Below, piece after piece: positions 1 to 7,482 of a DNA stretch of 64,000 nt. Numbering within the stretch: the first letter of the stretch is position 1; each line of letters begins with the position of its first letter. A program made the position numbers and the translations under genes. Location of the stretch: the NCBI RefSeq assembly GCF_900174585.1, contig NZ_FWPT01000016.1:1-64000 (forward strand), given 5' to 3'. The notes below the pieces were generated by a model. That model did not search any database, was not told the DNA's origin, and was given only the letters and a program-made list of their open reading frames with translations. Origin of the DNA: Parendozoicomonas haliclonae. Lineage in GTDB: Bacteria > Pseudomonadota > Gammaproteobacteria > Pseudomonadales > Endozoicomonadaceae.

Positions 1-96
1 GAATACATCACGTATTACAATACGCGACGTATCAAGGTGAAACTAAAAGGCCTGACGCCGGCGGAGTGCCGAAGTCAGGCCTTGCAAGCCGCTTAA
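1..96 (+). CDS. IS3-family transposase OrfB, C-terminal fragment (cut by window edge)
   Basis: An open frame runs from base 1 to the TAA at 94-96. It contains YITYYNTRRIKVKLKGLTP followed by AECRSQA. This is the typical end of DDE integrase-like IS3/IS150 OrfB proteins (the Y-N-x-x-R-I-x-x-K-L-x-G-x-x-P pattern). Only 31 residues are visible, so whether the transposase is intact cannot be judged. A terminal-repeat-like sequence follows immediately, which supports an element end and not a random match. Confidence 0.8.
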   Translation, partial: EYITYYNTRRIKVKLKGLTPAECRSQALQAA

Positions 97-127
97 CCAA
101 AGTGTCCAACTTTATGGGGTCACTTCA
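1..127 (+). mobile_element. Right end of an IS3-family (IS150-like) insertion sequence
   Basis: The window opens inside an insertion sequence. The first 96 bases encode the last residues of an IS3-family transposase, and bases 103-127 (TGTCCAACTTTATGGGGTCA followed by CTTCA) look like the terminal inverted repeat usual for IS150-type elements, whose outer ends read TGAAGTGACCCC-like on the other strand. The rest of the element lies left of the window, so completeness, the second inverted repeat and the target duplication cannot be judged. The element stops about 150 bp upstream of the dms operon. Confidence 0.8.
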
Positions 128-177
128 TTGCGCAGTGGTCTTTTTTAGTCTTGCCGCGCTGAATCAATCTCTCTTAT

Positions 178-192
178 TCACAGAATCTGTGA
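178..192. promoter_or_regulatory. Perfect 15-bp palindrome upstream of dmsA
   Basis: TCACAGAATCTGTGA is an exact inverted repeat around a central A, 85 bp upstream of the dmsA start. It is the reverse arrangement of a CRP/FNR-like TGTGA-N-TCACA site, so it is not a standard CRP box. Its position suggests an operator for the dms operon, which in relatives is controlled by oxygen or molybdenum regulators. The regulator is unknown. Confidence 0.4.
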
Positions 193-276
193 CCTGATGC
201 TCTTCCGGGGCAGGCCTCCCTGTGCCTGAAAAGAGACCGGGGATAAACGATCACAGATCACTGTCACGGGACGTCT

Positions 277-2661
277 ATGGACAATCTGTTAACCAACGGT
301 GTTGGTCGCCGTACATTCCTGAAAGGGCTGGGCATTACCTTTCTTGCGCCGGTGATTCCGGAAGTGATGGCTATGCCCATCAACAAGCCGCCGTATAAAT
401 ACCTGTTTGATTATTCCGAGCTGAAGAGCGCCCGTTCCAGCTGCGCCATGGAGTGCCTGCACTGCAACCTGACTGCATACACCTACAAAGGTGAGCTCAT
501 CAAGGTAGAAGCCTCCAAGGATTTTAATGTTAAGGCCTGTATGCGTGGCCTGAGCCGCACCAAGTGGGTCAACCACAAAGAGCGCCTGACGACGCCGCTG
601 CTGCGTACCGGCGAAAAGGGCTCCGGGGAATTTAAAGCCATCAGCTGGGATGAAGCCCTGAACCTGATGGAACAGAACATCCGCAAGACCATTGCCGAAG
701 ATGGTAACAAGGGCCTGATGTTTGTTGGCTTTACCGGCAATATGGATGCGGTAAAGAACGACATGGGTCGTGCTTTCTTTGATTATCTCGGTGGCTGCAC
801 CCGTCGTTCCGGCTCTATCTGCTGTGGCGCCGCCTATGGTGCCATTCCACCGATTACCGGCATTCGTTTCACCGACACCCGCGACACTATTGCTGACAGC
901 AAGTATCTGCTGTGCTGGGGTAACAACCCGGCGGTAACCCTGCACGCCTACTGGAAAGACTTTATTGCCGCGCAGAAGAATGGCGCCCGTATTGTGGTGA
1001 TCGATCCGCGCTTCAGTGAGACTGCCGCCAAGGCTGACGAATGGATCCCCATTACCCCAGGCACCGACAGCGCGCTGGCCCTGGGTATGATGCGTGTCAT
1101 CATTGAAGAAGGCCTGACCGATATCCCGTTCCTGAAGAACCATACCGGTGCCATCTATCTGGTCGGTGCCGACGGCGATCTGGCCCGTTATGTCGATCCC
1201 AACCTTGCGGCAACAAGCAGCGAATCCTCCTGCTGTGGCGGCAAGACCGAACTCTCCAACACCAACTATCTGGTCTACGACCTGAACAGCCAGAGCTATG
1301 TGGCTCAGAACACGCCAGGCATTAATCCTGCCCTGTTCCAGAGTGAGCTGCCAGCAGACAGCCCATACACAACAGTGTTCGAGAAGGTGCGTCAAGAGTG
1401 TGAACAGTGGACGCTGGCGAAGACTTCCGAGGTGACGTCTATCCCACAGCACACCATCGCCCGTCTGGCCCGTGACTTTGGCACCGTTCAGCCGGCGATG
1501 ATTATCTTCAATATGTCCGGCGCCCAGCGCACCGAGAATGGTGCGCATGTGGTTGCAACCCAGCACTATCTGGCTCTGCTGACCGGCAATATGGGCAAAC
1601 GTGGCGCGGGTATTCTGGATGCCGGCGGCGCGACCCAGATGGTCAAGTTTGGCCCGTTGGTACCACCGGCCCCGAACAAGCAGAAGATCGCGACGATTCC
1701 GATGGCCCGTATCGGTCAGGCGATTATTGACGAAGATCCCCACAAGATCAGTTTCCTGTACAGCATGGCTTTCGCCCCGCTAAACCAGCTGCCAAACACC
1801 AACAAGGTGAAGGAAGCGTTCAAGAAGGTGCCGTTCGTCGTAGTCGCCGACAACCTGATGACGGACTCCGCCAAGTGGGCGGATCTGGTCCTGCCAGTGA
1901 CCACCATCTTTGAAGATGTCAGCCTGATGGCTGGCCCGCGCAGCCACTATGTGCAGCTGATGGAGAAAGCCGTTGACGCTCCGGGACAAGCCAAGCCGGA
2001 CTACTGGATCTTTGCCCGTCTAGCCGAACGCTTTGGCTTTGGTGAAGTATTTAACCAGCCGATTGAGCACTACATCAACAATCTGCTGGCTGGCACGGGT
2101 ATTACTCTCGAACAGCTGAAAAAAGGCCCGGTGAAGCCAGCCAACTTCCCGTGGGTACCGTTTGACGGTGGCAAGTTCAATACCCCGACCGGTCGCGCCA
2201 ACTTCTTCCTGGAAGCCTGGAAAGCCAAGGGGCATCCAGCTATTGCGACGCATGTACCGGTGATTGAATCCTCAACCGGCAACCCGGAACTGGCCAAGAA
2301 GTACCCGCTGATGTCCGTACAGCGCAAGCTGGCCCGTACCGTTCATACCAGCCATGGCATTAACGAGTGGGTGAACCAGGTTCAGCGTAATGTGCCGAAC
2401 ATTATGATCCATCCGGATGATGCAGCAGCTCGCGGAATCAAATCCGGCGACCGGATTACTGCCTTTAACGACCGTGGTGAGCACACAGCTATTGCCGATG
2501 TTTCCAGCTTTATGATGCGCGGAGTCGTCAGCCTCGAAAACGGTTGGTGGGAACGTCAGGGCGGCACCTCCAGTACCGTGACCAGTGACTTTGTCGAGCC
2601 TATCGGCCACGGCCAGGCCTGTAACAGCACCCTCGTCGAAGTACGTCTCGCCAAGGTATAA
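277..2661 (+). CDS. dmsA: DmsA-like Tat-exported molybdopterin oxidoreductase, catalytic subunit
   Basis: This 794-residue protein belongs to the DMSO reductase superfamily, which uses a bis-MGD molybdenum cofactor to reduce S- or N-oxides or related anaerobic acceptors. The N-terminus has a twin-arginine signal (RRTFLKGLG, residues 11-19), so the enzyme should act outside the cytoplasmic membrane. A [4Fe-4S] site follows as C56-x3-C60-x2-C63-x24-C88. The C-terminal quarter has the usual molydopterin-dinucleotide-binding features (HTSHGINEW, NDRGEH). It is followed after 5 bp by the iron-sulfur subunit and then the membrane anchor, the dmsABC order. The true substrate (DMSO, TMAO, thiosulfate, polysulfide or an organic compound) cannot be read from sequence; the dms symbol reflects architecture. 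No DmsD-type chaperone gene is adjacent. Confidence 0.85.
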   Translation: MDNLLTNGVGRRTFLKGLGITFLAPVIPEVMAMPINKPPYKYLFDYSELKSARSSCAMECLHCNLTAYTYKGELIKVEASKDFNVKACMRGLSRTKWVNHKERLTTPLLRTGEKGSGEFKAISWDEALNLMEQNIRKTIAEDGNKGLMFVGFTGNMDAVKNDMGRAFFDYLGGCTRRSGSICCGAAYGAIPPITGIRFTDTRDTIADSKYLLCWGNNPAVTLHAYWKDFIAAQKNGARIVVIDPRFSETAAKADEWIPITPGTDSALALGMMRVIIEEGLTDIPFLKNHTGAIYLVGADGDLARYVDPNLAATSSESSCCGGKTELSNTNYLVYDLNSQSYVAQNTPGINPALFQSELPADSPYTTVFEKVRQECEQWTLAKTSEVTSIPQHTIARLARDFGTVQPAMIIFNMSGAQRTENGAHVVATQHYLALLTGNMGKRGAGILDAGGATQMVKFGPLVPPAPNKQKIATIPMARIGQAIIDEDPHKISFLYSMAFAPLNQLPNTNKVKEAFKKVPFVVVADNLMTDSAKWADLVLPVTTIFEDVSLMAGPRSHYVQLMEKAVDAPGQAKPDYWIFARLAERFGFGEVFNQPIEHYINNLLAGTGITLEQLKKGPVKPANFPWVPFDGGKFNTPTGRANFFLEAWKAKGHPAIATHVPVIESSTGNPELAKKYPLMSVQRKLARTVHTSHGINEWVNQVQRNVPNIMIHPDDAAARGIKSGDRITAFNDRGEHTAIADVSSFMMRGVVSLENGWWERQGGTSSTVTSDFVEPIGHGQACNSTLVEVRLAKV

Positions 2662-2666
2662 GCGAC

Positions 2667-3215
2667 ATGAGCAAACAATACGGATTTTTGATTGATACCG
2701 ACGGCTGCTATGGCTGCAAAACCTGCGCTATGGCCTGCAAGTCCGAGAACAACACCCCGGCCAATGTTGCCTGGCGTAAGGTGCGGGAGTTCCGCACCGA
2801 AAGCCCGATGTCACAGACGTTCATCACCATGTCGTGTAACCACTGTGACGAGCCAAAGTGCGCGGAGGTGTGCCCGGCCAATACTTACACCAAGCGGGAA
2901 GACGGCATTGTTGTACAGGATCACGACAAGTGCATCGGCTGCCAGATGTGCATTATGGCCTGCCCTTACGACTCACCGTCGTATGACCCGTCTACCGGCA
3001 AAACCAGCAAGTGCAACCTATGCGTTGATCGCCTCGATAAAGGCCTGCAGCCACGCTGTGTGGAATCCTGCCCGGGCGGCGTGCTGAAGTTTGGTGAGAT
3101 CAGCGAGCTGCGCAAACAGCACGCCATGAACTGGGTGGAACTGGAGGAACGGTTCGCTATGCCGGACCACACCATCACCGGCCCGAACATCGTTATTATT
3201 GCCAAGAGCCTGTAA
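2667..3215 (+). CDS. dmsB: DmsB-like electron-transfer subunit with four [4Fe-4S] clusters
   Basis: This 182-residue ferredoxin-like protein carries 16 cysteines in four groups: CYGCKTCAMAC near residue 14, CNHCDEPKCAEVC, CIGCQMCIMAC, and CNLCVDRL ending in CVESCP. This is the DmsB/PsrB/NrfC family pattern. It passes electrons from the quinol-oxidising membrane anchor to the molybdenum subunit. It has no signal peptide, as expected for a subunit co-exported with its Tat-bearing partner. It begins 5 bp after dmsA and ends 9 bp before the anchor gene, so the three genes should be co-transcribed and co-translated. Confidence 0.88.
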   Translation: MSKQYGFLIDTDGCYGCKTCAMACKSENNTPANVAWRKVREFRTESPMSQTFITMSCNHCDEPKCAEVCPANTYTKREDGIVVQDHDKCIGCQMCIMACPYDSPSYDPSTGKTSKCNLCVDRLDKGLQPRCVESCPGGVLKFGEISELRKQHAMNWVELEERFAMPDHTITGPNIVIIAKSL

Positions 3216-3224
3216 GGACGGACC

Positions 3225-4022
3225 ATGCATCAGTATCAATTTTCATTGGTGTTCTTTACCGTGCTCACCCAATGGGCGCTGGGCAGTATCCTGATGATCA
3301 GCCTGTATCGGGCGGCCACGGGCGGACAGGAATTAAACAACAGCAAACTGACGGCGATTGCCCTCTGGTTGATCTGCGGCTTTGGCTCACTCTGCTCCCT
3401 GGCTCACCTGGGCAATCCTCTTCAGGGTTACTATGCCCTGCGCGGTCTGGGCAGCTCTTGGATGAGTCGTGAGGTGATTGTATTTGGGGGCATAAATGGT
3501 CTGACCACTCTCTGGTTGCTGACTCATCTGGTGAAAGGCAAAGAGAACCTGCAACAGACGTTGGGGCTTATCACCGGTGTGTGTGGACTGGCCGCCATAA
3601 CCATGACCGGGCAGATTTACTATGCCGTGGAGCATCAACCGTCCTGGCATACACCACTGACGCATATTGGTTTTGTCAGCACCGCCCTGCTGCTGGGTCT
3701 GGCAACTCTGGCTCTAGTGCTGCGCCAATCCAGCAAAGAAATGCCTGCCGGCTTTCGTGCCTTGCTGACCGCCAGTGTGGTGATGGTTTTTGCTGTTACA
3801 TGGCAACTGGCCCAGATCACCGGGCTTGAGCTAAATGGTGTACTGGTCTGGTACCGTGTCTTTGCCAGCCTTATGGTGGGCTGCGGTTTGCTGGTTATGG
3901 CAAAGTCTCTCAACCTTCACAGCACAGCCATGGTTGGCCTGGCCGTCCTGCTGATGGTGTCAGGCGAGATTGCCGGACGCATGGGGTTCTACGGTTCCGT
4001 ACTGGGCAAAATGCCTTGGTAA
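3225..4022 (+). CDS. dmsC: DmsC-like membrane anchor subunit
   Basis: A very hydrophobic 265-residue protein with about eight predicted membrane helices and no cysteine ligands, matching the DmsC family that anchors the DmsAB dimer and oxidises menaquinol. It begins MHQYQFSLVFFTVLTQWALG, where the early QW pattern is common in this family. It is the last gene of the operon and is followed 28 bp later by a strong hairpin terminator. The NrfD-type anchor is a less likely alternative because NrfD proteins are longer. Confidence 0.82.
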   Translation: MHQYQFSLVFFTVLTQWALGSILMISLYRAATGGQELNNSKLTAIALWLICGFGSLCSLAHLGNPLQGYYALRGLGSSWMSREVIVFGGINGLTTLWLLTHLVKGKENLQQTLGLITGVCGLAAITMTGQIYYAVEHQPSWHTPLTHIGFVSTALLLGLATLALVLRQSSKEMPAGFRALLTASVVMVFAVTWQLAQITGLELNGVLVWYRVFASLMVGCGLLVMAKSLNLHSTAMVGLAVLLMVSGEIAGRMGFYGSVLGKMPW

Positions 4023-4049
4023 GAACCGGTTACTGATATGTCCCTTGGA

Positions 4050-4081
4050 TGCCAGCATGTTTTGACATGCTGGCATTTTTT
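4050..4081 (+). terminator. Rho-independent terminator of the dms operon
   Basis: TGCCAGCATG (4050-4059) and CATGCTGGCA (4066-4075) form a perfect 10-bp stem with loop TTTTGA, followed directly by a run of T. It also overlaps the last codon of the convergent minus-strand gene. Confidence 0.9.
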
Positions 4082-4724
4082 AATTCCGGTTATTGATAAT
4101 ATAAGCTGCCAGCGTCTTTAGCTTTGAAGAATCCGCCGGGCTTTCATAACCCGCCTTAAAGAGTTGATAAGCCAGCGGATCATTGTCCTGCAACCAGACA
4201 AAACTCTTTTTCGGTCCGAAATACCACAGATCCCGTAACTGGAAGTAGATCTCCAGCAGTTCAAACTGAAGCCAGACCTGCCGGTAATTGCCTTCTATAT
4301 CATCCTGCGCGGCCCGGTTTAGCATTTTGCCAATCCATTCCACGGTGTGCGCCTTTTCATTCTCAGATAAACATTTCGGACCTTCCGCCAACCGCGCCTT
4401 AACCTGATCGAGAAATACCTGCCCTTTGCCCTGCTGATCCTGAACACAATAGCCATCAGCGAAACGCAGATATTCCAGAGGCAGTGTGGACTGCTCGTTC
4501 TTTGCCATTGAGTCGGTGTGATAAATCCAGGCATCCAGATAAATGCCTTGCCAGAGTCGGGCATCGGTTAGCTTAGGGGAATGATCGGTAAAGCAGGCAA
4601 TATCAAGATCGCTGGTTTCGGTAAAATCACCACGGGCCCGGGAGCCATAAACAATAATGGTATGAGGTTGATACTTCTTATTGAGTTCAGCGACAGCCGC
4701 ACCAATCAACGACTGATTATTCAT
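4080..4724 (-). CDS. Nucleotidyltransferase-domain protein (pol beta fold) with helical C-terminus
   Basis: A 214-residue protein. Residues about 23-45 contain the GSRARGDFTETSDLDIA motif, the G-S-x-x-x-G-D-x(5)-S-D-x-D signature of the pol beta/MNT nucleotidyltransferase fold, with the two metal-binding aspartates. A third possible acidic residue is in LDAWIYH. The C-terminal half is helical and may be a HEPN-like or substrate-binding domain. Single-gene proteins of this kind include aminoglycoside adenylyltransferase relatives and orphan toxins/antitoxins. It overlaps the upstream GNAT gene by 4 bp (ATGA), so the two are translationally coupled. Substrate unknown. Confidence 0.75.
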   Translation of the reverse strand: MNNQSLIGAAVAELNKKYQPHTIIVYGSRARGDFTETSDLDIACFTDHSPKLTDARLWQGIYLDAWIYHTDSMAKNEQSTLPLEYLRFADGYCVQDQQGKGQVFLDQVKARLAEGPKCLSENEKAHTVEWIGKMLNRAAQDDIEGNYRQVWLQFELLEIYFQLRDLWYFGPKKSFVWLQDNDPLAYQLFKAGYESPADSSKLKTLAAYIINNRN

Positions 4725-5260
4725 ACCGCATCCTGACTTTTATTCAGGCTTTTTTCCAGAATCAGGTAGTTGTATTTTTGCCCGTTCTCGTCTTCCTGGC
4801 CCGATTTCACGATGGTTAAGAAGCCCTGCTTCACCCAGAACATGACGGCCGCCTCATTGCCTACAAAGACCTGCAGCCAGATACGATCAGCTTCGCCACT
4901 CTCCTTTACCTGATCCTCAATAGCCCGGTAAACCCTGGCTCCAAGACCCTGCCCCTGATATTCGGCATTCACACTCATCATGGAAATCCAGCACACCCGC
5001 TCACGAGCCTGATGAAAATTCATATGGAAGAATCCTACTGGCTTATTATCAGCATCAAGAATCGTGCGCAGAAAATGATCTTTCTGATTCATCTCTTCAA
5101 TCACACCCTGATAAACAGCAATATCATGTTCACCAAAGCTGGGATCACAGGCCGCTACGGATTTATTGGTTTCAAATAACGCCTTCATAAGTGGCGCGCT
5201 GTTCTTATCCATTGGGATAAGTTGAAGATCACCAGCGCTCCACTGCCTGGGAATTGTCAT
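4721..5260 (-). CDS. GNAT-family N-acetyltransferase
   Basis: A 179-residue single-domain GNAT protein. The acetyl-CoA-binding motif A is visible as QGQGLGARVYRAI around residue 103 (Q/R-x-x-G-x-G/A), and motif B as NEAAVMFWVKQGF. It is the first gene of a two-gene operon with the nucleotidyltransferase, sharing an ATGA overlap. Many such pairs modify small molecules or antibiotics, but the acceptor substrate cannot be inferred here. Confidence 0.8.
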   Translation of the reverse strand: MTIPRQWSAGDLQLIPMDKNSAPLMKALFETNKSVAACDPSFGEHDIAVYQGVIEEMNQKDHFLRTILDADNKPVGFFHMNFHQARERVCWISMMSVNAEYQGQGLGARVYRAIEDQVKESGEADRIWLQVFVGNEAAVMFWVKQGFLTIVKSGQEDENGQKYNYLILEKSLNKSQDAV

Positions 5261-5420
5261 CTCACCCTACTCCCTGCAACATGCTTTGTTATTATTCTTT
5301 GGGTCGGTTCAGTCAATGTATTCTACACGACAGACCAATTCTACTTGCTTTTCATTATAAATATTTCAAAGATACCGCTCGCACAAGATGTGCGATTATA
5401 AAAACAACATGGAAACAAGA

Positions 5421-5924
5421 ATGAAACTGAAAAAGACTCTGGCCGCCTGTGCCGTTGCTGCCTCCATGACTCTCACTGGCTGTGCATCAATCATCAGCGA
5501 CTCCCAGTACCCGGTTTCGCTGCAGTCTACCCCTGATGGTGCCAGCTTTACCGTGACCAACAAGAGTGGTGTGACCGTACACTCCGGTATTACCCCAAGC
5601 ACCGTAACTCTCAATAGTGGTGCAGGCTTCTTCCAGGGTGAAACCTATCAGGTCACTTTCAAGAAAGAAGGTCATGCGCCATCTATCATCACCATCGATA
5701 CCTCTCTGGATGGCTGGTACATCGGTAACCTGCTAATTGGTGGGCTCATTGGTATGCTCATTGTTGATCCGGCAACTGGCGCTATGTGGAAGCTCCCACC
5801 TTCTGCGACAGCAACACTGGGCAAGCAGGTCACTGCGAATGGCAGCGAGAAGACCCTGAAGATCGTAACCATTGATCAGATCCCTGAAGATATGAAATCC
5901 CAACTGGTCGCTATCGCCCACTAA
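5421..5924 (+). CDS. PEGA-like small lipoprotein
   Basis: The start at 5421 is chosen because GGA lies at 5411-5413 and because it gives a clean type II signal peptide: MKLKKTLAACAVAASMTLTG then C, lipobox LTGC. The mature 148-residue protein begins with VSLQSTPDGASFTVTNKSG, a PEGA-type beta fold often found in surface lipoproteins. A glycine-rich hydrophobic segment (IGNLLIGGLIGMLIVDPATG) in the middle may be membrane-embedded. This resembles small Oceanospirillales/Pseudomonas lipoproteins of unknown role. It is monocistronic with its own terminator. Upstream in-frame ATGs at 5388 (if read as a start) and 5409 are less likely. Confidence 0.75.
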   Translation: MKLKKTLAACAVAASMTLTGCASIISDSQYPVSLQSTPDGASFTVTNKSGVTVHSGITPSTVTLNSGAGFFQGETYQVTFKKEGHAPSIITIDTSLDGWYIGNLLIGGLIGMLIVDPATGAMWKLPPSATATLGKQVTANGSEKTLKIVTIDQIPEDMKSQLVAIAH

Positions 5925-5931
5925 GATTTCC

Positions 5932-5965
5932 GGTAGTGAGAGCTTCTGCTCTCACTACCTTGCTT
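5932..5965 (+). terminator. Hairpin terminator after the PEGA-like lipoprotein gene
   Basis: GGTAGTGAGAGC (5932-5943) pairs perfectly with GCTCTCACTACC (5948-5959) around TTCT, followed by TTGCTT. It can also serve the convergent minus-strand gene that ends at 5982. Confidence 0.8.
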
Positions 5966-5981
5966 ATGTGTATCTCATCAC

Positions 5982-6584
5982 TTAACCACCATCGGCTGCG
6001 CCGACCAGTGACCAGTCCCGGTTATTTACACCTTTATAATACCGTCTTGTCCGTTCAGCCTGCTCATTATTCTTGAAGCAGCCCATCCTTTGCCCAATGG
6101 CGATGGCAAAATCAATAAACGCTTCCGGCAAAGCGGTAATCACAGAACCATCAACAACCAGAGGTTGTTTTAAAAACCGGCTGCCGTCCCAAACCGAAAC
6201 AACCTCACGCGGATAGATAGCCGCATTAGTATGAGACCGGCCAACCAATATACCTGCCCGAGCCAACAAGAACGGTCCAGCGCAGATCGCAGCAACAAGG
6301 CTGCCGTGCTTATTGGCTTTTTGCAGAAGCTGCTGGAGCTCAACGTTATCAACCACCGTGCCAACATCACCACCCGGTACGAGAACGCAGTCATAGTGCT
6401 CTGCCAATGCCGTCTGATAATCACAGTCCGGCTGATAATTTAGCCCGCTACTGCCTTTATGCATTTGTCCATCGGGCGTACAGCTGGTGATATCACAGGT
6501 GGGAGACAGTATTTCCAAAGCCAGCTTGATCTCGAACTCAATGCAGTCCGGGTATAGCACCACCAGCACTTTCTTCTTCGGCAT
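5982..6584 (-). CDS. DJ-1/PfpI family protein
   Basis: A 200-residue class I glutamine-amidotransferase-like protein. VLVPGGDVGTV and the nucleophile-elbow motif AAICAGPFLLARAGIL contain the conserved cysteine of DJ-1/PfpI/ThiJ proteins. Family members act as chaperones, glyoxalases, deglycases or amidases, so a precise reaction cannot be given. Fourteen bases separate it from the upstream GNAT gene on the same strand, suggesting co-transcription. Confidence 0.8.
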   Translation of the reverse strand: MPKKKVLVVLYPDCIEFEIKLALEILSPTCDITSCTPDGQMHKGSSGLNYQPDCDYQTALAEHYDCVLVPGGDVGTVVDNVELQQLLQKANKHGSLVAAICAGPFLLARAGILVGRSHTNAAIYPREVVSVWDGSRFLKQPLVVDGSVITALPEAFIDFAIAIGQRMGCFKNNEQAERTRRYYKGVNNRDWSLVGAADGG

Positions 6585-6598
6585 GCTCCCCCCCCAGC

Positions 6599-7309
6599 TT
6601 ACAGCCTTGCCAGCAACTGAATACGACTATGCTGTGTAAACCCCATGGATTCACACAGTCGAATAGAGGCACCATTTTCTGCATTGGTGCGATAGCGAAT
6701 GATCCGCCCTCTCGCTGTTGTCGCTTGAATCAAGGTCTGCAACAGCTGTTGGCCAACGGCACGCCCACGAAATTCAGGTTTCACCAGAACGGACAAGGCT
6801 TCAAAAGGTTCGACGCCACAGTACGATGCCAGCAGACCAGCCATTTGCCCCTCACAATACGCGGCATAGAAATAGTCGCAGTCGAGACCCATATCTGCTT
6901 TTAACAACTCATCTTCCGAGCAACACTCGACAAACGCCTGCAGCTCCTTCCGGTGCATATCCAGGGTGAGCTCGCGCACCTCTACATCGGGCCTGGCAAC
7001 GATCGGGACAGGTGCCTGCGTCAGGTAATAATCCAGATCATCAATATACACCTCCAGATCCTCCCGCCCTGTCAGGGAGATAATCTGCTCCAGTGTTTCT
7101 GGCTTATGATGGGCGACCAAGTCTCGTATCTCGGGACTGCAACTGATCAGTGTTAAAGACTCAGAGCTATAGAGAAAGGCAAGATCTTCTTCTCCCCCTC
7201 GCTGCCAGTAGTCACATTCGGTCAGAACATAACCCTGCTGTTCATTATTTTGCTGAAGCCGTTCCAGCCAGGATTGATCGATACCACGAGGATCAAAGGT
7301 CTTTGTCAT
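6599..7309 (-). CDS. GNAT-family N-acetyltransferase, two-part
   Basis: A 236-residue protein whose C-terminal 120 residues contain a GNAT acetyl-CoA site (RGRAVGQQLLQTLI, motif A) and NAENGASIRLCESMGF (motif B). The N-terminal 110 residues (HKPETLEQIISLTGREDLEV region) are a less conserved extension. It lies upstream of the DJ-1-like gene with a 14-bp gap and is divergent from the fru operon. The acceptor is unknown. Confidence 0.75.
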   Translation of the reverse strand: MTKTFDPRGIDQSWLERLQQNNEQQGYVLTECDYWQRGGEEDLAFLYSSESLTLISCSPEIRDLVAHHKPETLEQIISLTGREDLEVYIDDLDYYLTQAPVPIVARPDVEVRELTLDMHRKELQAFVECCSEDELLKADMGLDCDYFYAAYCEGQMAGLLASYCGVEPFEALSVLVKPEFRGRAVGQQLLQTLIQATTARGRIIRYRTNAENGASIRLCESMGFTQHSRIQLLARL

Positions 7310-7349
7310 TTTTATAATAATTATGTCGTATAAAATCCCACCTTATCTG

Positions 7350-7362
7350 TTTCACCATGAAA
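7350..7362. promoter_or_regulatory. Palindrome in the fruB upstream region (possible FruR-like half sites)
   Basis: TTTCACCATGAAA is an inverted repeat (TTTCA-CCA-TGAAA) 121 bp upstream of fruB. Cra/FruR operators contain TGAAWC half sites, so a weak FruR-like operator is possible, but the spacing differs from the consensus. No fruR gene is adjacent. A second inverted repeat, AGAGT-N5-ACTCT, lies at 7425-7439. Confidence 0.25.
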
Positions 7363-7482
7363 ATGCGAAAATCACGCCTACGGTTAGAGCCAAACCTTAC
7401 CAACCAAATCCATATTTTCACCACAGAGTGTTCAACTCTCTGCTAAATACATGGTCACAGTCAGGCTTTGTATGGGTGGATC

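Noticed and set aside
289-1743. A 484-codon minus-strand open frame opposite dmsA
   Set aside because: It is a shadow of the Fe-S/molybdopterin coding frame and shows no domain or motif.
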